Assembly (NCBI GenBank): GCA_016715625.1
Contig: JADJZU010000007.1
Location: 62,001 to 126,000, forward strand
DNA: 64,000 bases
Source: Bacteroidota bacterium
GTDB taxonomy: Bacteria > Bacteroidota > Bacteroidia > Chitinophagales > LD1
Direction of reading: 5' to 3'
The notes under the pieces: generated by a model
Seen by the model: only the letters and a program-made list of their open reading frames with translations
The model's database searches: none
Told to the model about the DNA's origin: nothing
Translations under genes and position numbers: made by a program
In this document: positions 52,701-60,083 of the stretch, one piece after another
How the letters are laid out: each line of letters opens with the position of its first letter
Position numbering within the stretch: the first letter of the stretch is position 1

Positions 52701-54393
52701 TGAATCTGTATTCAGTGACCAATACAAAATGGGCGTTGATTATGATCTGAACGGAAACATTACATCGCTTACGCGAAGCGGAAACACTGCTACATTATTT
52801 GATAATCTTACTTACCAATACAATCAGCCGGAGCAGAACAACCGCTTACATCAAATTACAGATGCGGGAACAAGCGGAGCAACCGACTTGCAAAACCAAA
52901 CTAACACTAACAACTACAGCTACGATGCAATTGGCAGATTGACGGGCGATAACTCTGAGAGCATTTCAAGTATTCAATATAACAACCAAAGCAAAGTAAC
53001 GGTAGTAAACAAAGCGGGTAGCAATACCACGTATGCTTACGATGCTTTCGGGAGAAGAACAAGCAAAACAACCGGCACAGGAACGGAGTGGTATGTAAAC
53101 GATGCATTGGGTAATCCTATGGCCATTTACAGTATTAACGGCACCGAAGTGCGGTGGAAAGAAGCTACTATTTATGGTGGCAAGCGGATGGGAGTTTACA
53201 AGCCCGATGTAGTATTAGATGCGCCCGGTGTCATATATAATGTAATGCGCGATAGCTTGATACGCGGCAACAAAAGTTACGAGTTAGCCAACCACATTGG
53301 AGATGTGCTGGCAGTGGTAAGCGACAGAAAGATTGCTACACCGGATGGCTTTTCGGCTGAAGTGCTGGCAGCTCACAACTACTATCCCTTTGGTATGACT
53401 ATGCCCGGTCGTACCTTTGGTAACGATGAGTATCGTTATGGTTTTCAAGGAATGGAAAGCGAGGACGACTTGCGTGGTGAAAATAACAGCTATACCACAG
53501 AGTTCCGTCAGTACGACCCTAGAGTAGGCAGATGGATGAGTGTGGATCCGAAAGCGGATAAGTATGCTCCCCTAACCCCTTATGCTTCATTTTTCAATAA
53601 CCCGAATCTGGTTATTGACCCCAAAGGTGATGACCCGCCAACAATAAATGATCTTCGTTCGTATGAGCGCTCGCACAGAATTGAGTTTGGGGTAATGATA
53701 AGTATTGCTGTTGAGCACGATGGGGAGACAAGTATTGAATCGTATCGAATGGGAGATGCTTTACCCGAGGGTGTTACAAGTGGCGAATATGATCCTTCTA
53801 TCATTGGCGGTTTTATTCATCAGCTGACAGATGACCGTGACCCTGATTTGATTGCCGCTGAAAGGAACTCCTATATCATGATGAACTGGCAAACCATGGC
53901 CCGCGATGTTGCAGAACAATGGATGAATACTGTTGGTGAAACCTTAGATTATTATTTAGAACATCCGGATGCAAATTTGAGTGAGGCTGACATAGAGCGA
54001 CTTACTAATTTCAGACATGCACTTACTGCTGGCACACTGCTTATTACTGCACATGGCGTAGCGGAAAATACAGCAACTTTGTTAGACGGCATTGCAAACT
54101 TCGATGCACTTTCAAGAGCCGAAAGCTCGGGACGTGATCCTGCTAGTTTATTCGCTGCGCGCGTTCGTGCATTAGATCAAATTGTCAGCAGCACTTTAGG
54201 ATTGGCGGGTGCTGCAGGTATAGAGTTTGGAGGGGTTGTAGAAGATGTTGTGGGCTCCGGTCATTTTATGCAGGATATTGCGCGAACAATTTATTCAAGT
54301 ATATACCGCCTGGAAGATGGCGACTTACGAAGAGAAATGGATTCTTACAGACAATTAGAACGGGGGTTATGCCGCTCCGGTGTTTGCAGATAA
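46744..54393 (+). CDS. Large Rhs-repeat protein with Rhs core and unrecognised C-terminal domain
   Basis: The 2549-residue product has a signal peptide (hydrophobic ~16-30). The N-terminal ~1550 residues are beta-rich, with Cys-rich stretches (DCIYDLEIVVTDGCGAVRY; CNPDCMTCN). YD/Rhs repeats follow in the second half: YAYDFAGRSIAS, YDANNRLIESG, YSYDALGNVTRL, YDLNGNITSLTR, YSYDAIGRLTGDN, YAYDAFGRRTSKT. The Rhs core YDPRVGRWMSVDPKADKYAP with SFFNNPNLVIDPKG ends at about residue 2295. The last ~254 residues (53630-54390) are the variable part, where polymorphic toxins sit; it is helical and ends LCRSGVCR, and I recognise no toxin family. It overlaps the SpvB-like gene and is followed 3 bases later by the barrel gene. 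Confidence 0.9.
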   Translation: MRSNNYILLRGCMRIMVLLCVLAVHTNLFATKDENTLVFPAGWFKPATGTVYDTIRHTSYLSAVISDSTSGSFRSDKPGVRQSVTTISLLVSSEAPATTSYDVTLKGYCKKISQTGSRDSVPFSLQVTYNPATGTNYKQRDAISINNSVYALVVATISVNGITITDTADNRFRVEVSTVGDLVYAPPSADSLSKSAPFFYSIREDVTARNINCGWSPLQWAEYYELEYLHVDDYKADGTRKERSSLRYNFRTDAVRVRVNTNEYELPLVFEQGYLVARVRAVGFKGRDFSIPVYCNWSLNDEGTIPVTGNSVFEITAAKAHEADRLNWQYISGFNESGLRSEAVTYADGTSRARQQVAASPEENKLLVTETFYDHQGRAAITTLPAPIKPSASTFTPPPTYNMGSSPSIGGPTGFAPAPQNRINQFQNVGGPANLSGTNFSNTLNTGFSLPTGFSPTALNNLQQYLGNFELNNFISLFWYQSQHARIGFVPRFNVNEEGGNILRNQYDVDNACDSTSVAFGTQSGAGRYYSPENPEQSRWQAYVPDAEGYPYAQVKYANDGTGKIRESSKPGYAFRIGGGRTQKYFYGTPSQAELDRYFGNDAGRSSFYKKTLMIDENGQAHVSIHNFKGNVVLSAMAGAKPENLEAISGVTTVNDTIDLIGENNVLNTAENASVSTKRLVLAASTDVQLSYRTTTPDYAGRYCNSNAFCYDCIYDLEIVVTDGCGAVRYKHRQTVGNLDNINTCSNFEATPATNIRLEQGNYTIIKKLKVNEASVEAYVNNFTERFTCRADTLLFTPDIDAACNPDCMTCNLENDTAGFLRREGGNAEIRYIKRRSGNNSACQLACTQNGLSEVAMAFQTMLSEVSPGGQYAEYRDTTDETLRPIGIIDPSKFPVSVLNDANQLPLRNATWRTPAFNYQTRTGETAYVAIDSEGLPAHRSPASEIVTRDGKQFVLVKYLNDVSEFIRLWEPQWAEALVMYHPEYEYYQWCVRNSASFRFDSLIVATEKYSDAATQNLTDFRNDPLFPASATTLRTDMETRLTNFSSIGGTPLSAAQMAILSVHCGNPNFSDAQLRDCYTSKTLYATPGTQDKEWLVYKGLYRKTKLRVLSNERNRAITTAGGFNNRTIGGTRDVAANSLYAGKRRVFKEEDDVNDELELDFAGEEPTLSEVQELYNRIMQQRYADCGVCPVGSDLVMLLNALNYEKKLTGVNVVLPGVSPLVLTKNIVNSFSNNTALQYTWSRVNDPNPDILKAKINTGGADMGTLTLQKHRSDIVWDSLFMLDCFKPTGNHTFTMRIIDKDGKADTVQGISTCFRLNGCTFNRSCTATPARREMLAFLQYLFEGNRYRRTALMVHTAASNSPYFGLTLRSTHPRGQTWEWAFGGFTSTASTSFNAQLRISEGRGALTASPATCGFTFRVITPGYSFDSVGFIIAVRKPSSLPSSPLVNDAEFMVRSKGGRVFYIAMSNSCYTLFNCPSDLTNATPRPGMCCSATPRMGTVPNDCESSLRLIAHREVERDFEARKVAAADSVRAAYVRHCLNSVQEKFTVAYNDAMYMATLYYYDLSGALVKTVPPKGVRTLSNTDILKCKQYRENAAVYPDSVYPNHILETTYSYTSFGSLAQKKSPDEGTVKYAYDFAGRSIASRNAVQLANNHASYILYDANNRLIESGRTNYSGAWQTFKPYSTHTGSLSGRAEVTQTNYDEPSTLASYFSLVGGQKRLRNRPSLVSYKANGSTDAYVAAYSYDALGNVTRLVQHYPLLGLSGASAVKTADYTFDKLSGQITRIIYQQGKEDQFIHWLSYDANKRVTKVHTSTSEYTPERLRDADAAFYYYQHGPLARIEIGNEKIQGVDYAYTIQGWLKGINSYTTGNGDLDMGKDGTEDGGLHAAGFPKDVTAELLNYFLNDYKKIGAEGAQFYPESPSSVLNSGFSKPLYNGNIQNTMMSVLHGFSGDTRKTFAQAYSYDQANRIRQSQMLFGTEAGFESVFSDQYKMGVDYDLNGNITSLTRSGNTATLFDNLTYQYNQPEQNNRLHQITDAGTSGATDLQNQTNTNNYSYDAIGRLTGDNSESISSIQYNNQSKVTVVNKAGSNTTYAYDAFGRRTSKTTGTGTEWYVNDALGNPMAIYSINGTEVRWKEATIYGGKRMGVYKPDVVLDAPGVIYNVMRDSLIRGNKSYELANHIGDVLAVVSDRKIATPDGFSAEVLAAHNYYPFGMTMPGRTFGNDEYRYGFQGMESEDDLRGENNSYTTEFRQYDPRVGRWMSVDPKADKYAPLTPYASFFNNPNLVIDPKGDDPPTINDLRSYERSHRIEFGVMISIAVEHDGETSIESYRMGDALPEGVTSGEYDPSIIGGFIHQLTDDRDPDLIAAERNSYIMMNWQTMARDVAEQWMNTVGETLDYYLEHPDANLSEADIERLTNFRHALTAGTLLITAHGVAENTATLLDGIANFDALSRAESSGRDPASLFAARVRALDQIVSSTLGLAGAAGIEFGGVVEDVVGSGHFMQDIARTIYSSIYRLEDGDLRREMDSYRQLERGLCRSGVCR

Positions 54394-54396
54394 GGT

Positions 54397-57066
54397 ATGA
54401 AGAAAAATATTCTCGCTTTAGTTTTCTGCTTGTGGTTAATTGATGGGCTTGCCCAACTCACTTACACGCCCATTGCCTTCCGCCAATTGGATGCATCGGT
54501 ATGCTGGAATGTGAAAGTGCAAATAAACAGCGGTGGTGAGCGGGTTCAGTTGTTTGGAAAAATTTCGGATGATAACGGCAAAGTGCTGCTGGAATGTGAG
54601 AGCGATAAACTGCTTTTGCAAAATGGTTTGAATACACTGAATGCCGGAATGGTGCGCACCGATAAGGTGAAGTTTTACAACGATGAAGTAAAAAGACACC
54701 TGGAGCGATATGGCCAGTTGCCACCCGGGCGCTATGAGTTTTGCACCGCGGCAAAACTGTTCAGCAATAGTGAAGAACTGGGGGATGATTGCATTTCGCT
54801 TACACAGATAAACACTGATACTGTTGCTGAGAAAAAGCTGTTACAGTTACCGAAAGGAATTCAACTGTATGGCAATGCAAGTGTGGAGCACATTTATAGC
54901 AACCGTCAGGGCACCGACCAGATTATGCCTCCTCATTTGGTGCGTATTCAGGCACAGCCGGGTGTAACTATTTACAATGTGCCGTTGAGTTTAAACCTGT
55001 ATTATACCACCGAACGCACTTATGCCCGTCCCAACCAGTTTGCGGTGTCGTTCAATTTCGATGCGCAAAAGTTTAAAGACAACCTGCGAAGTATGGTGGA
55101 GCAAAAAGTTGCAGAACAAACAAAAATCAATACTGCTTCATTAAGCAAACAATATGAGCAGGTAGCAGAGTTGGGAAGCATCAACGATAAGCTAAAAGGC
55201 ATGTCGGTGAGCACTTCCGAAATTACTTCACTGGAGGGAAAATTGAAGAGTGGCGACTATACTAACATCGGTGAGTCTATCTCTGCTTTAAGCAATCAGG
55301 CCATTGAGGCGCTGAAGAAAATTGACTACGATAGCCTGAAATCAAAATACACCGATGCCAAAAACCAGTTAGTTGCTTATGTTCCTGTAGATTCGGTAGA
55401 GGAAAAACAAAAGAAAACGTTGGCAGATAGTTTGGATGCCCGCCTGTTTCGCTTAGAAGCCCAAAAGGATTCCGTCATTAAAAAACTGGAAGGCTATCAG
55501 CAGAAAATGAATGCGCTTCTGGAGAAGAAGCAACAGGCAGAAGCCATGCTGCAGCAACTGAGCCAACTGAAAGCAACAGCCGAGCAGATTCAGCAACTGA
55601 CGGAGAAGAAGAACTATCTGGAGGGTTTGCAGAAAAACTTAGGTAGTCTTACTCAAACTAACTATGGCGATTTATCGCGGCTGAATGATCCAACAGTGCT
55701 CAGGCAAAACCTGTTGGAGCAAGGCATGTTTACTGGGCTCAACAAACTTTTCTTTGGAGTCCGGCAGCTAAGTATAGGCACGGTGTACCCTTACTATTCA
55801 CCACTTATACTCAATGGTATTCAGGTGCAGGGCGGAGCTATTGAAATAAATCCCGGCTTGTTCTTTTTAAACATCACGGGTGGCAACACACATATCGGCA
55901 CGGCTAACTTCCTGGATATTTTCAAATCGGCATATCAGCGGTGGATGATTGGCGGACGAATAGGAGTGGGTAAGCCGGAGCGTTCCCATTTTTTCCTTAG
56001 CTACATTCATTCGTTCGATAAGAACACCACACTCCCCACCGAAATTGCACCCACAGTTCGCCCATCGCAAAACGATGTGCTGGGGGCCACACTTCAACTT
56101 ACTTTCTGGAAAGGCAGGATTCGCTTTTTGGGTGAAGGGGCGGGTTTTGGATTTAACCGCAACCGCAACGATGCCACACTCAAAGTGGAGAATTCTCTTT
56201 ATCAAAAAATACCTGCATTCCTTAAGCCTAATCTTTCCACCAGTTACGATTACGCCTATATGGCGCGTGGCGACTTTAATTTCTGGAAAGGGAGCCTCAT
56301 TAGTTTTTACACCGAATATATTGGGCCCGGCTACAATAGTTTTGGAGTTCCTTTTTTGCGCAACGATGTGTTACGTTATGGCGGACGCATAGAGCAAACA
56401 CTGTGGAAGAGTAGAATTAAGTTAACCGGCAAGTATCGCTACGAAATAGATAATCTGATCGAATCAAAGCGCGCTACCTCCACCATGCATTTTTATGGCG
56501 GTGGTTTTTCTTTCAATCAGAAGAAACTGCCTTCGGTTAAAGCGGAATACAACGGCAGCATGCGTAGCAATGTATTTGGGGGGCAAATGATGCATAGCTT
56601 AAACTTTAATACCGGCTACAATTACAAAATCGCCAAAACCAGTCTGCGCACTTCTGCCAATTATCAGTTTATTCTGAGCAATGCCGACAGCATTAGTTTC
56701 TCTGATTATACGCTGCATAATATTATGCTGGTACAAAGCATTTCGTTCAAGGCTCCGGTTACTGTTTTGGCTACCCTTGGTTACAACCAAATGGTAAATA
56801 CGGTGCAAACCAACCGTCAGGTGCAATTTGGTGCAGGAGTTATCAGCACACCATTTAAAAACTTTAATGCCGGTTTAAATATGGATATGGCCAAAAACAT
56901 TGGCAGAGAATACCGCATAGGAACATCGCTTGACCTCAACTATTTCTTCCTGAAGCATCTTACCCTCTCTACGAATCTTCGGTTTAACCGTTATCAAAAC
57001 CATTTCATCACCGACCAGCCATTCAACGAAGTGGTGCTGACTACACGATTGATGGTGGTTTGGTAA
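54397..57066 (+). CDS. Outer-membrane beta-barrel protein with coiled coil, Rhs-locus partner
   Basis: The 889-residue protein has a signal peptide (ending GLAQ). An N-terminal module shares the LPPGRYEFC pattern with the protein at 38933. A coiled-coil region (~220-425, rich in Q, K, E, L: EAMLQQLSQLKATAEQIQQL) follows. The C-terminal ~430 residues have alternating strands with aromatic belts (GRIRFLGEGAGFGFNRNRND; RYGGRIEQTLWKSRIKLTGK) and a terminal Trp (LTTRLMVVW), as in barrels inserted by BAM. It follows the Rhs gene by 3 bases. I infer that it exports, anchors or receives the Rhs proteins at the outer membrane. Confidence 0.8.
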   Translation: MKKNILALVFCLWLIDGLAQLTYTPIAFRQLDASVCWNVKVQINSGGERVQLFGKISDDNGKVLLECESDKLLLQNGLNTLNAGMVRTDKVKFYNDEVKRHLERYGQLPPGRYEFCTAAKLFSNSEELGDDCISLTQINTDTVAEKKLLQLPKGIQLYGNASVEHIYSNRQGTDQIMPPHLVRIQAQPGVTIYNVPLSLNLYYTTERTYARPNQFAVSFNFDAQKFKDNLRSMVEQKVAEQTKINTASLSKQYEQVAELGSINDKLKGMSVSTSEITSLEGKLKSGDYTNIGESISALSNQAIEALKKIDYDSLKSKYTDAKNQLVAYVPVDSVEEKQKKTLADSLDARLFRLEAQKDSVIKKLEGYQQKMNALLEKKQQAEAMLQQLSQLKATAEQIQQLTEKKNYLEGLQKNLGSLTQTNYGDLSRLNDPTVLRQNLLEQGMFTGLNKLFFGVRQLSIGTVYPYYSPLILNGIQVQGGAIEINPGLFFLNITGGNTHIGTANFLDIFKSAYQRWMIGGRIGVGKPERSHFFLSYIHSFDKNTTLPTEIAPTVRPSQNDVLGATLQLTFWKGRIRFLGEGAGFGFNRNRNDATLKVENSLYQKIPAFLKPNLSTSYDYAYMARGDFNFWKGSLISFYTEYIGPGYNSFGVPFLRNDVLRYGGRIEQTLWKSRIKLTGKYRYEIDNLIESKRATSTMHFYGGGFSFNQKKLPSVKAEYNGSMRSNVFGGQMMHSLNFNTGYNYKIAKTSLRTSANYQFILSNADSISFSDYTLHNIMLVQSISFKAPVTVLATLGYNQMVNTVQTNRQVQFGAGVISTPFKNFNAGLNMDMAKNIGREYRIGTSLDLNYFFLKHLTLSTNLRFNRYQNHFITDQPFNEVVLTTRLMVVW

Positions 57067-57075
57067 AATTGATTT

Positions 57076-57519
57076 ATGACACAGAAAACGTTGGAACCAA
57101 AACGTGGTGGATATGCAGTGGCGTTCATTTATGGGGCTATTTTTTTAGTTATTACCGGTGCTGTTAAACTGCTTGGTATAACGAGCCCTTATTTTTTTAT
57201 GGGAGCTGCTGTGCTTACGGTTATGGTTAGTTATTATCTGATGCCACTTGTCTTTAATAAGCCTTTGATTAAGGCGAGTCAGGATGGATTATGGACCAAG
57301 AGTTTGAATTCTGTATCATGGTCGCAGGTAAAAGATATTTATATCGAGAAAGTGCCGGGCTTTTCTACCAAGGGATTGGGCAGGATGGATATTTATCTCA
57401 TCATAGAAACAACCGATAACCGGGATGATAAATTTGATGTAATGTATTTAGCAGGAGGGGAGGCATTTGCTCTAGAGTTAATCCGTTATTGGAAAGCAAT
57501 TGCTGTTAATAATGTATGA
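57076..57519 (+). CDS. Small membrane protein, STM3941-like (bacterial PH-type), candidate immunity protein
   Basis: The 147-residue protein has two membrane helices (about 13-31 and 35-58) and a C-terminal soluble part with IKASQDGLWTKSLNSVSWSQ then KDIYIEKVPG, resembling the STM3941/bacterial PH-like group from memory. It starts 9 bases after the barrel gene. Small genes directly after an Rhs toxin are often immunity genes; here this is inference from position only. Confidence 0.6.
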   Translation: MTQKTLEPKRGGYAVAFIYGAIFLVITGAVKLLGITSPYFFMGAAVLTVMVSYYLMPLVFNKPLIKASQDGLWTKSLNSVSWSQVKDIYIEKVPGFSTKGLGRMDIYLIIETTDNRDDKFDVMYLAGGEAFALELIRYWKAIAVNNV

Positions 57520-58289
57520 ATATGAGAGTAACTGCACTTCCAAACGATTACAAATCTCCAAAAAGGTTTGTCAAAATTTCAAAAAATGACACCTTATATC
57601 TTTTTGCAACAGCCAAGTATGATGTAATGGTAGAATATGCCTCCAGCAATTTCTATGCCCCTGATTTTTATTATGTATCTGTAAAAGATAAAGATGGTAC
57701 GCAAATATGGAGTGGTGGAAAATCCGTTTTTCTCGACTCACTGTTCCGGGCTCATTTTATCAGTGATCGGTTTGACAAAATGATACTGAACCGGGTGAAC
57801 GATACAGCTAATTCACATTCCCAGCAGATGATACTGGTGGATTTAAAAACAAGTTTGGAAACGGTTTTATCGGAGGAAGGCTTCTATGGTTCGTTTGGTA
57901 ACTTCGGAAGTTTGGATGCAGTCTTTTTTCATGCAGATGGCACCGCTGTAAAGTGTGTGGATTTTGAAAATAAAATTGATTTTAGGCTCGATCTTCTATT
58001 AGCCAAACACATACCGGGAAAGAAGACTTGGGGGCTAAGTCCAATCTCCAATTGCATTTTAGTGTGCACAGAAGCGGATGAGAATAATCTTTTACTTTTT
58101 GATATTCGTCAGGAGGTAATTGTAGGCCAATGTACTTTTAATCATGCTAAAGCAGATAGCATGGGTACCTATTTTCACCTAATTTCTGAGCACGACAAAT
58201 CAGCAGAAATAACCGTGATGTATTCCAACAGAAATGCTATCGGTAATTTAGTTCATGCCGGTAACGATTATTTTAGGATTGATTTTTAA
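57516..58289 (+). CDS. Cytoplasmic beta-rich protein of unknown function, candidate immunity protein
   Basis: The 257-residue protein has no signal peptide and no membrane helix. Its many short beta strands (DTLYLFATAKYDVMVEYAS; CILVCTEADENNLLLFDI) could form a propeller-like fold. Its start overlaps the preceding stop (ATGA), so it belongs to the same transcript. No family is recognised. Its place at the end of the Rhs operon makes it the second candidate for neutralising the Rhs C-terminal domain. The convergent TPR-like gene begins 8 bases downstream. Confidence 0.6.
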   Translation: MNMRVTALPNDYKSPKRFVKISKNDTLYLFATAKYDVMVEYASSNFYAPDFYYVSVKDKDGTQIWSGGKSVFLDSLFRAHFISDRFDKMILNRVNDTANSHSQQMILVDLKTSLETVLSEEGFYGSFGNFGSLDAVFFHADGTAVKCVDFENKIDFRLDLLLAKHIPGKKTWGLSPISNCILVCTEADENNLLLFDIRQEVIVGQCTFNHAKADSMGTYFHLISEHDKSAEITVMYSNRNAIGNLVHAGNDYFRIDF

Positions 58290-58297
58290 CCGATTCC

Positions 58298-59788
58298 TTA
58301 TTGCTGAAATCTTTTAGGGGCCAATTCAATTTGTAGCCACTCATTATAGTCACCGTAAATAAAGAAAGGACGATTTAAGGAATCACTTTGAAGTTCACTT
58401 AAAGTTTCGTAAAGAAGTTTCATGGCTGGTTTTACTTTCTCAAAATGGTCACATTGTTTTACAAACCGCAGGAGGGCCCGTTCGGGGGCATAGAGTTTAT
58501 CGAGTTTGAGCAGATAGCGGTACAAAGATTCCGTAGCATAGGTGAGAAATTGATAATTTTTCAATTTGTAGTGGCAGAGCAAAAACAAAAATCGGTAGCT
58601 GATATGAATATTGGGTCGCAGCACTTTTTCAAACTCTTGCATCATTAGTAAGTAATCTAGGGCTTTATCAGGCTTACCTGAAAGATAGAGTACCCGGGCC
58701 GCTAAAAGCAGGTTGACGTATGCTAAGTTTGCACTCATCCACAGATTCTTTTTTTCATTGGTCATCCATTGGCTTAATAGTTTATCTACGGCAGTGAAGT
58801 TTTTCTCCCAGAGGCAAACGGTAAGTTCTATCATTAAAATGCGAGCATATATCTTTTGTCTAACACCTTTTTGCACCACTTTTTTTTCAATTGCCCATAG
58901 TTCGCGCAGACAATGAAGCGCCATGTCTTTCCTTTTCAGTTGCAAAGCTTCGCCTGTCATGAAATCCACTACAAAATATTCCTGTGAAAGCAATTCATGT
59001 CCGGTAGCTATTTTTTTTAATCGTAGTCGTAAATTTTCACATAACTCAAAAACGTTTTCACTTTTGCCTGCTACCACTTCCAGGGTTAGTTTTAGTTGCA
59101 CAAAAGTGCCTAGTGAACGGCTATTGACTTCCTCAATGGGGATTTGTAAAAGTGGTGCTTTAGATAATTGTATATACTGCTCGTATTGAGCTTTGGTTCG
59201 CGGATCACCGGTTTTATGCGCTAATTCAAAAAAACGAGTATTCAGCATAGTAATCTGAACGGCTTGTTGGTTTTCAGCTAACAGTTGCAGGCGTGATTCA
59301 TAAAAGGCATAGCGTTCAGTATACTTTTTGTTGAATTGGCTGCCGTTGATGTAAATGTTGTTTTTTATCTCGTGTAAACGGTGCATCATAGCATAGGTAC
59401 CTGATAGCTTTACAATGGGCATTAGTTCTTCTATCATTTTCATGGCGGTATCAAACAGGCCCTTAGTGCACAAAATATCTATCAGCAATATGCGCTTGTT
59501 TAATCCGGTGGTATTTTTTTCGAAACCGTAATAGGCCACTATTGCTTTGCAAACAAAGCCGTAAAAATTACTATTGGCTTCGCTCAGGTTCATGCCGCTT
59601 ATGCCATTCGCCAGTCGGGCCTTCAGTTTGGCGGCATCGTATTGTTTTACGGAGTTAATGTCTTTAAACGCATCGGCATAGCGCTGCTTGGCTTTGCCTG
59701 CTGTGCCGTCAATCATCAGGCTTAAAAACTTTTTCTCGTTTTTGTCGAGGGCATGTATCAGTTCATGTAACTTTTGAAGGGTAGCCAT
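58298..59788 (-). CDS. TPR-like all-helical protein of unknown function
   Basis: The 496-residue intact product is nearly all alpha-helical, with a short N-terminal helix (LQKLHELIHALDKNEKKFLSLM) and TPR-like helices throughout. There is no signal peptide. It resembles the frameshifted protein at 36108-37554 in length and layout, with low direct similarity that I can see. Its function is unknown; it may be a cytoplasmic scaffold. It is convergent with the Rhs operon. Confidence 0.7.
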   Translation of the reverse strand: MATLQKLHELIHALDKNEKKFLSLMIDGTAGKAKQRYADAFKDINSVKQYDAAKLKARLANGISGMNLSEANSNFYGFVCKAIVAYYGFEKNTTGLNKRILLIDILCTKGLFDTAMKMIEELMPIVKLSGTYAMMHRLHEIKNNIYINGSQFNKKYTERYAFYESRLQLLAENQQAVQITMLNTRFFELAHKTGDPRTKAQYEQYIQLSKAPLLQIPIEEVNSRSLGTFVQLKLTLEVVAGKSENVFELCENLRLRLKKIATGHELLSQEYFVVDFMTGEALQLKRKDMALHCLRELWAIEKKVVQKGVRQKIYARILMIELTVCLWEKNFTAVDKLLSQWMTNEKKNLWMSANLAYVNLLLAARVLYLSGKPDKALDYLLMMQEFEKVLRPNIHISYRFLFLLCHYKLKNYQFLTYATESLYRYLLKLDKLYAPERALLRFVKQCDHFEKVKPAMKLLYETLSELQSDSLNRPFFIYGDYNEWLQIELAPKRFQQ

Positions 59789-59840
59789 ACAAACACAAGT
59801 ATTGCCAAATGGAGTTGAGAAACACAGTAAATATTGTTTT

Positions 59841-59983
59841 AAAAATAGGTTTTACAAATAAAGCACTATTTAAAAGATGGCAATGTTTCCGGTAGTGTAT
59901 CCAGTCTTTTGCATAATATAAAAAATTTACTTACTTCCTTTGTTAGCTTGTAAAGAGGTAGGTTAAAAAATAGGTTTTACAAA
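59841..59983. repeat. 18-bp direct repeat flanking a divergent promoter region
   Basis: AAAAATAGGTTTTACAAA occurs at 59841-59858 and again, identical, at 59966-59983, 125 bases apart. Both copies lie in the 295-base region between the TPR-like gene (minus) and the giant surface protein (plus). They may be binding sites for one regulator or two promoter copies; nothing else stands out in this gap. Confidence 0.6.
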
Positions 59984-60083
59984 CTATAGATGTGCCATGG
60001 GTGATATACCTAAATCGGCATATCATTCCCCCAAACTTAGCCCTTCATAAACTCGTAGTTCGTGGCACAAAATCAATAGTATT

